A stretch of 64,000 bases of DNA, taken from positions 6,662,550 to 6,726,549 of the forward strand of contig NW_006921532.1 of NCBI RefSeq assembly GCF_000340215.1. Reading direction: 5' to 3'. Numbering within the stretch: the stretch's first letter is position 1; every line of letters begins with the position of its first letter. The translations under genes were made by a program, and so were the position numbers. The notes beneath the pieces are model-generated. The model worked only from the letters and a program-made list of their open reading frames with translations, had not been told where the DNA came from and ran no database searches. Origin of the DNA: Pseudocercospora fijiensis CIRAD86. Taxonomy: Eukaryota > Ascomycota > Dothideomycetes > Mycosphaerellales > Mycosphaerellaceae. Shown piece by piece: positions 1 through 10,157 of the stretch.

Positions 1-1010
1 AGCTCCGTCGCCTTTAGGAGGCTCCGATAGCAAAACTAATAGCGGGACCTTCTTTACTATCTATCTAAAAGAAGGATGCTAAACTTAAGGACTATACTGT
101 GTTTAACGGCTCTAGTCGAAAGCAGTACAACGACTACATTCGTAACTATAAACTCAACTAGCGCAATGTACTAAGAGCGCTACTAGACGACTATTCCTTA
201 GTCGTATACGCTATATAGTACATTAATAGCGACCTAAAGCGTATATAGGATAACTATTTCGACTCCCTCGACGACTAGACCGCTATTTAGTAGCAGACCT
301 ATAAAACTATTATACTAGATACCCTTAGAAACCCTATACTAAGGCAACAATATACTTAGGACCTATATCTTCGAGCTAAATAGAAGACTAATCAATCGGC
401 TCGCTTATTTAAAGCCTATTTGAAAACCCTTAAAGACGACCTTCCGCCTAAGACTAATTCTATATAGATCTCCGAGATACGCCTAAAACTTAGATAGGAG
501 CTTATCCTTAAATTAGACCGTCGCCGTGTGTTCGAGCAAGCTAATCTAATACGCATTTAATTTATAGTCGAAGTAGAAACAGCCGAACGGGCTGTTTAGC
601 TCTAATAACGACTAGAATTAAGGATCCGACTAACTAGTACTAACCGTAGCAACCGTAGCTACGGAGGAAACTAAGGGTCCTACTAGGACAACAATGCTAA
701 TAGTAGGAACAGTAACAACGACCGTAGAAGAGGCCGTAGCCGGCGGCTATATAGAGGAGGCCGCGATAGGGGCCGTAGAAGGGGCTCGTATCCCTATAAT
801 GCTAACCGCTCTGCTAATAATAACAATAGCTACGGCAGTCTACTAACTAGATTGAAGTGCTTCAATTGTAATAGTACTAGCTATCTACTAGGCTAATATA
901 ACAAACCTAAGGACTAGGCCCGAATTAACCGTACTTCCGCTAAACACCGAAAGCACCTCTTAGCGGCTAACGCTACCCCTATAGGCTAACCTTCGAAAAA
1001 AGAGTAAGCG
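1..1010 (+). pseudogene. gag remnant of gypsy copy A
   Basis: Degraded Gag. A helical capsid-like part is followed by an Arg/Gly-rich stretch (about 690-800, repeated CGTAGAAGAGGCCG-type codons) and a CCHC zinc knuckle starting with Cys-Phe-Asn-Cys near 858-869. The expected His of the knuckle reads as Tyr and its last Cys also as Tyr. His-to-Tyr is the C-to-T change RIP makes; the Cys-to-Tyr change is also a transition. Several in-frame TAG codons interrupt it. The same knuckle is visible in copy C near 56,190-56,230 and in copy B on the minus strand near 52,650-52,700. Confidence 0.8.
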
Positions 1011-1029
1011 CCGTACCAACTGTTAGCCT

Positions 1030-4000
1030 CGTACGGCGTAAGACTATCGACATTATACTAGCTATAATACGCTCCTACCTTGTATAGGACACGAAGGGTA
1101 CTACCTATTAAACTAAGGTTATGCTAGATCTAGGAAATTCAGTTAGTGCCCTTATTAGCTATCGCCTAGCTAAGCAATTAGACCTTCGACAACTGCCGAA
1201 GACTAACCTACTAACCCTTGCTTAGTTTAATAACGCTCGGCACTTAACCTATAGGGCCTACTATATTCCTATAGCTCTAAAGGACGACCTCGGAAATAAA
1301 CGCCTACTAGACTTTACTGCCTACGTAGTAGATATAGACAACCTATATAGGGGAGCTACTATTGTTATTAGCAACCCTATTCTTAAGTACTACGCTATAG
1401 CTATAGACTTAGGCATTTAGAAGTAGCGATTTAGAATCGCTAGGAAAGAGGACATTAAACACATTAATATTAGCGAGTGCCCTAACGATATTAGGGTCCT
1501 GTTTATTAGTAACCTAATACTAGCCTCCGCCTTAGCTAATCCGACTACCGATTTGCTCGGTAGTAATAACGATGAACCTATGCCCCCTAATAATCCTAAT
1601 CAGCTTGCTCGTATACTAGAGCCTATCCGAGAGACCTACATTAATGTATTTAAACACTACCTAGCATCGACATTGCCTATGTTTAAAGAGACGGATTATA
1701 AGATTAATATTATAGAGGGCAAAGAGGTCCCTTTTAGACCCCTCTACAACCTTAGTAAGCGAGAGCTTACTATATTGCGTAAGTACCTAGAGGAAAACCT
1801 AGCTAATAGCCGGATACGGTACAGTAACAGCCCTACTAGTGCCCCTATCCTATTCGTACTAAAGAAGGATAGTAGCCTACGCCTCTATATCGATTATCGT
1901 AGGCTTAATGCTATTACTATTAAAGATCGCTATCTACTTCCTCTTATTAATAAGACCCTCGATCGCCTTTCTAGTACCTACTACTATACTATATTAGATA
2001 TTAAGGACGCCTATTACCGCATTCGTATTCGTAAGGGCGATGAATAGAAGACAGCCTTTCGTACTCGCTATAGCTATTTCGAGTACTTAGTTATGCTATT
2101 TAGGCTAGCTAATGCCCCTACTATATTCTAGTCCTACATTAATCGGGCCCTATTAGGCCTATTAGATCACCTCTGTATAGTTTACCTAGATAACATCCTA
2201 GTTTATATACACTTACCTAATATTGTAGAACACTAGGCCGTAGTACGTAAGGTCCTCGACCGCCTACGAGCCTATAGACTGTATTGCAAACCTTCTAAAT
2301 GTACCTTTGCTACTAAGGAGGTGTTATTCCTTAGCTTCCTCGTATTAACCGAGGGTATTAAGGCTAATCCTAATCGGATCAAAACAATTACTAAATAGCC
2401 TGTTCCTACGTCTATTAAGGAGCTTTAATCGTTCCTCGGCTTCGCTAATTTCTACCGCCGCTTTATTAAGGGCTATTTACGGCATGTAATGCCCCTAACT
2501 AAGCTTACCAAAACCAAGGCTAACCCGTCTAGAGAGTTCAAATGGACTAATAAGATACAAGCCGCTTTTAACGGTCTAAAGAAGCGGTTTACTAAAGTCC
2601 CCTTACTATACTATTTTATACTAAGTAAGCAGATCTGTGTTAAGACTAACGCTTTACAGTTCGCTATATCGGCTATTATGTTATAGCAATTAGATAAGGA
2701 CTATTACTAGCACCTAATTGCCTTCTTTTTACGAAAGATAATCGATATAGAGCGTCGCTACGAGACCTACGAGTAAGAGCTCCTAGCTATTGTCGAGGCC
2801 TTTAAGTATTAGAGGCACTATCTCGATAGTATATAGTATACTATTTAGGTCTATACAGACTATAACAACCTCCGTAGTATTACTAAGGTTACTAGGGTTA
2901 TAGGTCGATAGGCTAGATAGGCCGTCTACCTCGCCGGGTTTAATTTTAATATATTACATCGGCTAGGCGTAAGTAACCCTACTAATAGCCTATCGAGGCG
3001 ACCTAATTACGATAGCGAGACTTAGTATATTAATTTATTGTTTCTAACCCTACAGTATAAGATTGCTATAGCCCGTATTGTTAATAAGCAAGCGTAGGAT
3101 AAGCGGACTTCCGGACCCCGCGGCGGCAACAAATACTATAGCGGAGTTGTCGTTCTTCTAGTATACGTTAAGAAGGACGTAGATCGCTCGAGCTATAATA
3201 ACTCGATTAAAGATATTGCTATCTATAGCGATAGCACTATAGAAGAGGTTGTAGTAGTTCCGGCTACTAGTGCTATTAGATATATATAATACGTACCTCG
3301 TTCGATAGCGAGGGTGCTATTAAATAACCTTACAAGTAGGGATAGTTAATCGTTTATAGATAAGCTATTACGTGCTTAGTAGAGGGACGCCTTTGCTGTC
3401 GAGCGCATTAATAAGCTTGTAAGTAGACGGGCGACTCGATCTAGTAAGAGTAACAACAATTAGTCGATCGACGACAAAGGTTACTTAAAGTTTAAGGGCA
3501 GATACTATGTCCCCGCTAAACAATCGATTAGACAAGAGCTTCCAAAGAGGCACTGTAATAGCAAGCTCGCTAGTTGCTATAGCATAGAGAGGTCGTACGA
3601 GTTACTATCGCATATATACTACTAGCTAAATAGTAAGCGGTATATAAAGGAATATATACAGACCTATGTAGTATACTAGCGAGTTAAAGCACCGAAACAC
3701 TTACCATTCGGCGAGTTGTCTTCGCTCCCTGTTCTAAAGAAGCTATTTGCTAAGCTAATAATAGACTTTATTATAGGCCTTCTACCTACTAGGCGTAGGG
3801 GCAGCAAGGACGTATATAATGCCATCCTTGTTATAGTAGATCGATTTACTAAAGGCGCTCGATATATCCCGGCGCGGAAAGACTAGACTACTATTAATAC
3901 AGTAGAGGCGCTATAGAGTAACATCTTCTATACCTATTAGGGAACCCCTAAGGGGATAGTCTCCGATAGGGGCTCGACATTCATATCTTACTATTAGAGC

Positions 4001-4890
4001 GAGATTTGCTTATAGCTAAGACTAAAGCATCGGCTATTAATAGCCTTCTATCTATAGACTAACGGTTAAATAGAGAGGCAGAATGCTACCCTATAGCAGT
4101 ACCTACGCAGCTACATTAATAAGAACCCCGAGGATTAGGTTAACCTCCTATAGCCTATAGAATTCGTATACAACAATAGGATATATTTATTAACCAAGAT
4201 CTCGCCCTGCATAGCTATAGTAGGCTAGAATGCTGCTGTGCTATAAGACCTGCTATCGCTCGAGGCCGAGCGTAAGGAAAGGGAAGCGCGTTAAGTACCC
4301 GAAATACTAGCGGCTATTAAGAGGGTTTAGAAGATACGAGAAATCTATACTAAGATAGCCGAGAAGTTAATAAAGGCTTAAGAGTACTAAAAGACCTACT
4401 ACGATAAGCGCTATATATTAATAACCTTTAAGCAAGGCGATATAGTTATGCTTAGTACAAAGAACCTCCGTATCCGTAAACACCTATTACCTAATAGCAA
4501 AACAAGGCCCAAGCTCGCACTAAGATATATTAGCCTATTCCGCATTCGAGAGGCTAAGGGCATACAGGCCTATTAGTTGTAGCTCCTACCTTATTATACT
4601 ATCTATAACACCTTCTATATATCCCTCCTTAAGCCGTACTACCTACGCGAAGGGGATGAAGCCCCTATAGAATACGAAGACATACTAGCGGATAGTAAGG
4701 AGCTATAGTCTATAGAACGTATCCTATAGCATTGTACTAGGTAAGGCAAGAAGGAGTACCTACTAAGATAATAAGGCTATTTACCTAAATAGGACTCGTA
4801 GGAAGCTAAAGACTCTTTTAAAGACATAACTAAGTTGTTAGATAAGTATTAGACTAGCGTAAAGAACAAGAAGAAGGCTAAGGGCCTATA
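1030..4890 (+). pseudogene. pol remnant of gypsy copy A (PR-RT-RH-IN-chromodomain)
   Basis: Retropepsin-like protease lies at about 1,120-1,420, with an Asp-Leu-Gly-Asn-Ser active-site region. Reverse transcriptase covers about 1,640-2,700; the longest open piece is 1,553-2,047. The catalytic Tyr-x-Asp-Asp reads YLDN at 2,183-2,194, so the second Asp is lost by a G-to-A change. RNase H follows to about 3,000. Integrase covers about 3,480-4,300 with an HHCC-type start and a Met-Asp-Phe-like 'MDFITGLP' region near 3,760. A chromodomain at about 4,680-4,860 has the Tyr-Leu-Leu ... Gly-Tyr-Leu-Pro core. Many stops exclude function. The chromodomain places it among chromoviruses, which commonly insert into heterochromatin. 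Confidence 0.88.
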
Positions 4891-6166
4891 ATGTTACTAG
4901 AAAGGCCTAGGAATAATGCTACCCCCGGGGTGCTATTAAGCTAACTAATTAGAGGCAAGCAATTGTTAGTAAAGGATAACAAGACTATACTACGATAACG
5001 GACGCGTAACGAGTACTAACGAGCGCACTATTACTATTAACTAATCGCCTGCTCTTTTAAGGAATCTACCTCTTTACTAGCGCACCCTATAAGACTCTCC
5101 TCTTAGCGCCCCTCTTGTTTCTATATCCTATTAAGGCCTAAGGCCTAGGCGGTCGATAGAGGCGGCGCGCGCGCATAGGCGAATAGTATTAGTAATAATA
5201 ATAGTAACGATAGCGTTACGCTTATACTAAAGGGCGACACGGCCGGCGCGGCTATATTAGTAACGGTATTGCGGAGTATATTATTAGTCGAAGAAGGAAA
5301 TTAGAAGAAGGTAAAGTTAGCGCTAAGACGACTAGCGCTACTATTGTTAATATTACTTACTATTGTCGCTACGCCTATAGACACAACCTTACCTATACTA
5401 CGAGCCTAAGGCACCTTTAATTAAAACTTTAATTAAAAGCTTTAAGCCTATTAAAGGTTTAATTAAAAACTTTAAGGCTAAGTTAAAACTTTAACTAAGT
5501 TAAAAGATTGAGCGACTAATAGACTAACTAAGGGCAAAAACTATAGAGCTAAGCTAGCTAGGGTCGATCTTGCGGATAATAGGTTACTCCTCGATCTATC
5601 TAACTCTTTAAGCGAGGCGAACCTCTACTACTATACTTATAATAGCCTTTACCTATAGAAACTAGACGAGCTGTGTTTTTTAAAAAGATAAGATAAGATT
5701 GACACTTAAAGGCTACTAAACCTAGCTAATTAGGGCTAGCGAAACTACGAACAATAAGAATAATAACCCTCGGAAGCGGACAAACCCTCGGAAGCGGACA
5801 TTACTAGGTCTTTTAAGAGTAGACGTAAAGAACTCGATACGACATTACTTAGAACGGAGGCAGTGCTGCAATACCTCGTACGTCTACCTATTATAGTAGG
5901 GAAGACGCGCTCGTATTATAATTAGTCGAAGGCCTTCAATTCTTATAGATACATATTACTTTATAGTTTATTATATATAGAGATAGCGTAGTTAGAGTTG
6001 TATATTGTATTGTTAGAGGTAAGGTTTGATATAGTTACATAATTAGGTAGTTGAGTGTTCAATTTAGCGCGGGCTAAGCAGCTTATTAGACTCGCTAAGT
6101 TAGCGGCAATAGAGGTCGTAAAACATAGGCAGGCTACAAGGGCGCGGCCTTTAGAAGGGAAGCGTG
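4891..6166 (+). other. 3' non-coding region of gypsy copy A
   Basis: About 1.3 kb lies between the chromodomain and the 3' LTR. I see no open frame. A stretch at 5,415-5,510 is built from short inverted pieces of the TTTAATTAAA type. A CCTCGGAAGCGGACA motif occurs twice at 5,767-5,800. The part from about 5,650 to 6,060 is also recognisable in copies B and C and, more diverged, inside the Helentron (24,720-25,265). Confidence 0.7.
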
Positions 6167-6362
6167 TATTAGGGCTAAAGAGGCTATACGTAATTGGCAT
6201 GTAACTAGGCTAAGTAAAGCCAGGGTCTTAGTGCCTTAGGCAGGGCTTAGCGCTTAGCAATAGGCTAACTTGCCTGCCTTCCTCCCTCTCCTCCTAGCTC
6301 CTTATCGAATACTACCTATACCTACTACTACCCTATCTACTTACTAACAGACCCTTCTTACA
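6167..6362 (+). repeat. 3' LTR of gypsy copy A
   Basis: Matches the four other LTRs of the family (33,348-33,544 and 54,164-54,360 inverted; 54,515-54,711 and 61,461-61,657 direct). It begins TATTAGGGC, probably TG altered by RIP, and ends CTTCTTACA. The 5' partner is outside the window, so the target duplication cannot be checked. Confidence 0.85.
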
Positions 6363-8258
6363 AATATCTACGTACTAGCGGCTATTAATTTCTAATGTCT
6401 AACGCTTCTAATACCTACGAGACAGTTCTATCGCTATCGTAGCCGTCGTTACTATCTCCTATCGGCGTAAGAACGTTAGTAACGAGGTTATCGTCCAAAT
6501 CTAAGCTAAAGTCGGTAACTTGCGACAACTGCGAAGGAACGAGAGGTACGTATCTAATACGGCTAACAAGAAGCGCTCTTAGCTCGTTAAATTAACGTAC
6601 TATAGACGCGTGTATTAGCTTTATACGCTTCTTAGAGCGGTTGTCGATATCGTCTATTCGGCGGATTAAATAGTAGTTATTCGATAGCTTAGAATACGCA
6701 GTTCTTAGCTAGTTTGCTAATATAGTAATCGCCTCTCGAAATAGCTCTAATACTCGACTTAACGACCTCTCCTTATTCAGCTGTTTCTTACTATTAATAT
6801 ACAGCCGATAGCGCGTCGAATATAGTATCGTAGTAGGAGGTATATTAGTAGCATCTAAAAGAGCCGGATTTAGTAATAGAGTCGAAGGTAATAGAGTCGA
6901 AGGTAATAGAGCTATAACAACTAGACGCGGTAACGATAGACTTGTAATAGCTACCGGATCCTAAAGCCGCTACGATATAATACGGAGTATATTGTTTTAG
7001 ACCTACTAAGCCGGAGTCTCGTAAGCACGTAACTCCTTAGTAGTAAGTAGCTTATCGCGGAGCTTCTTATTATTATATAATATAGTATTCTTAAAGCGAT
7101 TAAGTATCTATTTAAACTCGGAGTCGTTAACAACTATACTAGAGGTAGTAAGAAGGACTCTATACTCGAGGACACGCTTTACGATCTACCTGCGAATAAG
7201 GCCGTCTATACCTCGGATAGTACGTTGTCTAGTAGGTCGATTGTCGTTATACTACTTCTAATAGCGCTTTATTATATCTCTTATTCGTCCTTCTATATAA
7301 TAGCTAGAGTTAGCCTCGAAGTGCTTAATAATTAGTAAGGCGAAGTCGTCGGAAATCTTACTATCGCTATTAACTCGATTGTAGTCGTATTCTATACTTT
7401 CTTCTATACCTTTAGTAGAAGACTAAGAGTCGCTTAAATCTAGTGCAGATTATTAGACTACAACCTGTTATTATCGCTCCGATTGCCGCTAAAGCTAAGC
7501 TATTAAGGAGGTATCTATACCTCTAATAACGACTAGCCTTAATAGAGTTGAATTTAGTGTTTAATTAGTAGCAACACTGCTATTATCGCTGTCGCTCTAG
7601 TTTGAATTAGTTAATAAGCTCGCTACGGATATAGAGCGACTATATAGCCGCTTAATAACCGACTAAATTATAGGTAATAGACTTCCGACTAGGTATAGCT
7701 ATATTAAAGACATATCTATATAAAGAGGGTTACCTTAGAGAGCTACTTAGATAGGTATAGGCGGTGCCTATAGTAGTAGGTAGACTAGTATAGCGAATAC
7801 TAGAGTTAAAGAGCCGGAGCCTAGGTCGATAATATAAGAGAAATAAGAGGGAGTGTCTATAGTAGCTATAATCGAGAACAATAGTAGTTATACTAATAAA
7901 CTAAGACTTCTACTACTTCCGTAGACGTCTCTTATCCTATAGACGATATACTACAATTAATCCTCGAATTTAGATTCTATTTAGTAGCCCCCTATTGCTA
8001 ATTATACTAACGGCTATATACCTAGACCTTTATATATATAAGCTAGTACCCTCTCGCACTATCTTAAAGACCTAATAGCTACTTTCTACCTTACCGTCGC
8101 TAGTTATAGTATATAGCTTATTCGGTAGTACTAAGTCTACTAAGAAGCTAGTTTAATAAGCTAAGCCGGATAGGGCTTAAGCCCCCTTCTACCTCCTTCT
8201 ACTTCCGGTTAAGGCAGGATTACTACCTATACGAGTTGTGAATATAGCGTATTATATA
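6363..8258 (-). pseudogene. RIP-degraded sequence with unidentified minus-strand coding remnant
   Basis: No recognised transposon signature. On the minus strand, from about 7,450 down to 6,400, one frame reads as a coherent protein when TAG/TAA codons are treated as altered Gln/Trp codons. It holds acidic and Ser-rich segments, then basic helical stretches; the longest uninterrupted piece is 6,951-7,133. I could not assign it to a family. It lies directly 3' of gypsy A, so A may have inserted into or beside this older element. Between about 7,900 and 8,258 I see only degraded sequence. Confidence 0.4.
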
Positions 8259-8282
8259 CTTTTGAACGACTCCGTTCAAAAG
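8259..8282. repeat. Perfect hairpin, 9-bp arms
   Basis: CTTTTGAAC (8,259-8,267), six-base loop GACTCC, then GTTCAAAAG (8,274-8,282). It sits exactly where composition changes from RIP-degraded to normal DNA. It could be the terminus of a mobile element or a chance palindrome. Confidence 0.6.
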
Positions 8283-8700
8283 CACGGTCTAGGCCTACGA
8301 GTTGATAACTCGCAGGGGTAGAAAACCAGCCTTCGAAGGATGCGGCAGTAACCCTCGTATCCACCTTGTTCGCCGATTCGAGAGACCCCTGCAATTTGGT
8401 GGCTTCTGAAGGTCCCTAATGGCATACTCACGTTTGGTCTCATTCTCCGTGAATTGCTTGGCTTCCCCAGATCTTCAGCTGCCATTGTAGAACCACTACG
8501 TCACGCTCAATCCATCTCCACCTGTTTATTGGCAGCGCAGCTGCCAATCTAGACACCGCGGCCACCGCCCGCGAAAATCCAAGTTGTCCGCCAAGACCGA
8601 AATGATTGGCTGAGAAATTTCGCAGAAGTAATATGCAATCAAAGATTGAAGGGAAATTTGACTTACCCCGGATTTCAGCGTAGAACGTCAATCGAAACAA
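8283..8700. other. Short island of non-RIP sequence, no convincing gene
   Basis: Base composition is normal here, with CA and TG present. Small open frames exist on the minus strand (8,276-8,485 and 8,440-8,700) but neither shows a domain or a plausible context. A 37-bp segment (8,640-8,676) is repeated at 8,698-8,734 with three differences, two of them G-to-A in the outer copy. The island may be leftover host DNA between insertions. Confidence 0.5.
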
Positions 8701-8734
8701 AGATTAAAGGGGAATTTAACTTACCCCGGATTTC
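8640..8734 (+). repeat. 37-bp direct repeat, two copies 58 bp apart
   Basis: 8,640-8,676 and 8,698-8,734 share the core ACTTACCCCGGATTTC (TTAACTTACC in the second). The second copy lies at the edge of AT-shifted DNA and carries G-to-A changes expected of RIP. Confidence 0.6.
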
Positions 8735-8830
8735 TTAGCTTATTAGCTAGGGTATTAGCTTGATAGTAGTAATATTTAATTCAAGATTTAAGTACATTTC
8801 CTATTAATTGCGTATAAATAAAAAAAATAG

Positions 8831-8906
8831 CTAGTGTAGGACTAGTGTAGGACTCGAACCTACGACAAGTATATTTCCTATTAATTACGTATAAATAAAA
8901 AAAAAT
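8831..8906 (-). repeat. Duplicated 3' end of the tRNA-like unit
   Basis: The T-arm (8,847-8,863), a second partial copy of its end (8,831-8,840) and the flank TTTCCTATTAATTACGTATA with an A-run are repeated next to the intact unit, about 67-77 bp apart. This looks like a local tandem duplication of the 3' half plus terminator. Confidence 0.6.
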
Positions 8907-9065
8907 AGCTAGTGTAGGACTCGAACCTACGACCTCTTAACCCCCATCGATCTTATAACTCCTTTAAGACATATACCTTCATATAGCGGGGACTATATTA
9001 AGTAGTATAGCCGGGAGAAATAGAATCATTAATGGTTAAGAATCATACCACTAGACCAACTAGCC
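8907..9065 (-). tRNA. tRNA-like gene with ~87-nt intron, probably a pseudogene
   Basis: Read on the minus strand, all arms of a cloverleaf are present with correct spacing. The 5' acceptor GGCTAGT (9,059-9,065) pairs with the 3' acceptor ACTAGCT (8,907-8,913; one G-T pair). The D-arm with TAGTGGTAT loop matches fungal tRNA-Pro. Anticodon stem CTTAA pairs with TTAAG (8,936-8,940), a five-base variable loop follows, and the T-arm GTAGG/CCTAC encloses TTCGAGT (8,914-8,930). A run of T's follows at 8,897-8,905, a Pol III terminator. The anticodon loop appears to hold C at position 33 instead of the invariant U, and the insert of about 87 nt is long for a tRNA intron. It may be a dead gene or the head of a tRNA-derived SINE. 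Confidence 0.55.
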
Positions 9066-9124
9066 GATATATATAGAATGGAAACTAATACTCTCTATAT
9101 ACTTATAAAGTAGGAGCTAATAGC

Positions 9125-9690
9125 TCGATTTCTATGAAAATTTCACGTTTGATAGAACCGACCCGCGCGGTTCTAACGGTGTAATTTTCATTGAAATCGA
9201 ATCAATATTCATTGAGATATTAACCGCCGAAGTTAGAGCCAACACTAGCCAACACCTACTAACACTAAATTCGAAGGTAGTCGATTTCCATGAAAATTTC
9301 ACGTTTAATAGAACCGACCCGCGCGGTTCTAACGGTATAATTTTCATTGAAATCGAATCAATATTCATTGAGATATTAACCGCCGAAGTTGGAGCCAACA
9401 CTAGCCAACACCTGCTAACACTAAATTCGAAGGTGGTCGATTTCCATGAAAATTTCACGTTTGATAGAACCGACCCGCGCGGTTCTAACGGTGTAATTTT
9501 CATAGAAATCGAATCAATATTCATTGAGATATTAACCGCCGAAGTTAGAGCCAACACTAGCCAACACCTACTAACACCAAATTCGAAGGTGGTCGATTTC
9601 TATAAAAATTTCACGTTTAATAGAACCGACCCGCGCGGTTCTAACGGTGTAATTTTTATTGAAATCGGATTAGTATTTATCGAGATATAT
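9125..9690. repeat. 156-bp tandem repeat, ~3.6 copies
   Basis: Units start at 9,125, 9,281, 9,437 and 9,593, each with TCGATTTC followed by a fixed core GAACCGACCCGCGCGGTTC that can fold (GAACCG/CGGTTC). Most differences between copies are transitions. The period is a multiple of three, which makes open frames on both strands look gene-like (9,132-9,557 minus and 9,433-9,726 plus). They are repeat artefacts. The last copy decays after about 9,690. Confidence 0.85.
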
Positions 9691-10157
9691 ATAGGATACT
9701 CCGTATTCTATAGCTATCTAGTCTAGAGGCGCCCTAATATACTAGCCTATAGGGTACTAAATATTAGCCTAATCGGAGGGGCTATAGTAAGGCTCTAGGG
9801 CGTCTAGTAGGTATATCGACTTTTTTTTATACTAGACGTACAATTTTCGCTAAGTCTACGAGTTGCGCGCGTTTTAAGAGCGCTCGCGAGGCAGGGTCGC
9901 CCCCGAAGTAAGGGTTTCCTATATAAAAGTGGCCGGCTAGCGGACCTACTTTGGGAGCGGAACCGCCTTATATAGAAATCGTATCCTAGCACGTTCGGAG
10001 GATATGTATATAGGAGTAGTATTTTAGATTCTTTAAAGGAACTATTTTACTGTCTTATATACGTCAAGGAGTATACCTTTAAAAACCCCTTTCGCCGAGG
10101 GAAACTAGGTACATTTACTACGGTCCTAGATCGAAATTTACCTAGGATCTATATAAT
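9691..10157 (+). promoter_or_regulatory. Putative 5' region and promoter of the Helitron
   Basis: Non-coding lead into the Helitron frame. A TATAAAA box lies at 9,922-9,928 in the context CCTATATAAAAGTGGCC, 230 bp before the ATG at 10,158. I could not fix the Helitron 5' terminus; candidate breaks lie around 9,720-9,830. The match to a promoter is by motif only. Confidence 0.4.

Larger units (their letters stand above)
1..6362 (+). mobile_element. Ty3/gypsy chromovirus copy A, RIP-degraded, 5' end outside window
   Basis: This is the 3' part of an LTR retrotransposon in plus orientation. The order is Gag with a zinc knuckle, protease, reverse transcriptase, RNase H, integrase, chromodomain, a long 3' non-coding region and a 197-bp-class LTR. 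Base 1 corresponds to about 55,325 in copy C, so the 5' LTR and start of gag lie outside the window. Copies B (minus, 33,348-54,360) and C (plus, 54,515-61,657) are the same family and align along the whole length. TAG/TAA codons replace expected Gln and Trp codons throughout, the signature of RIP on CpA. It cannot encode functional protein. Confidence 0.93.

Noticed and set aside
4891..6362. A ~1.47-kb LTR for gypsy A starting right after the chromodomain (TGTTACT...CTTACA)
   Set aside because: Complete copies B and C show the true LTR is only 197 bp; the rest is a 3' non-coding region present once per element.
9132..9726. 141-aa minus and 97-aa plus open frames
   Set aside because: Both arise from the 156-bp tandem array, whose period is a multiple of three.
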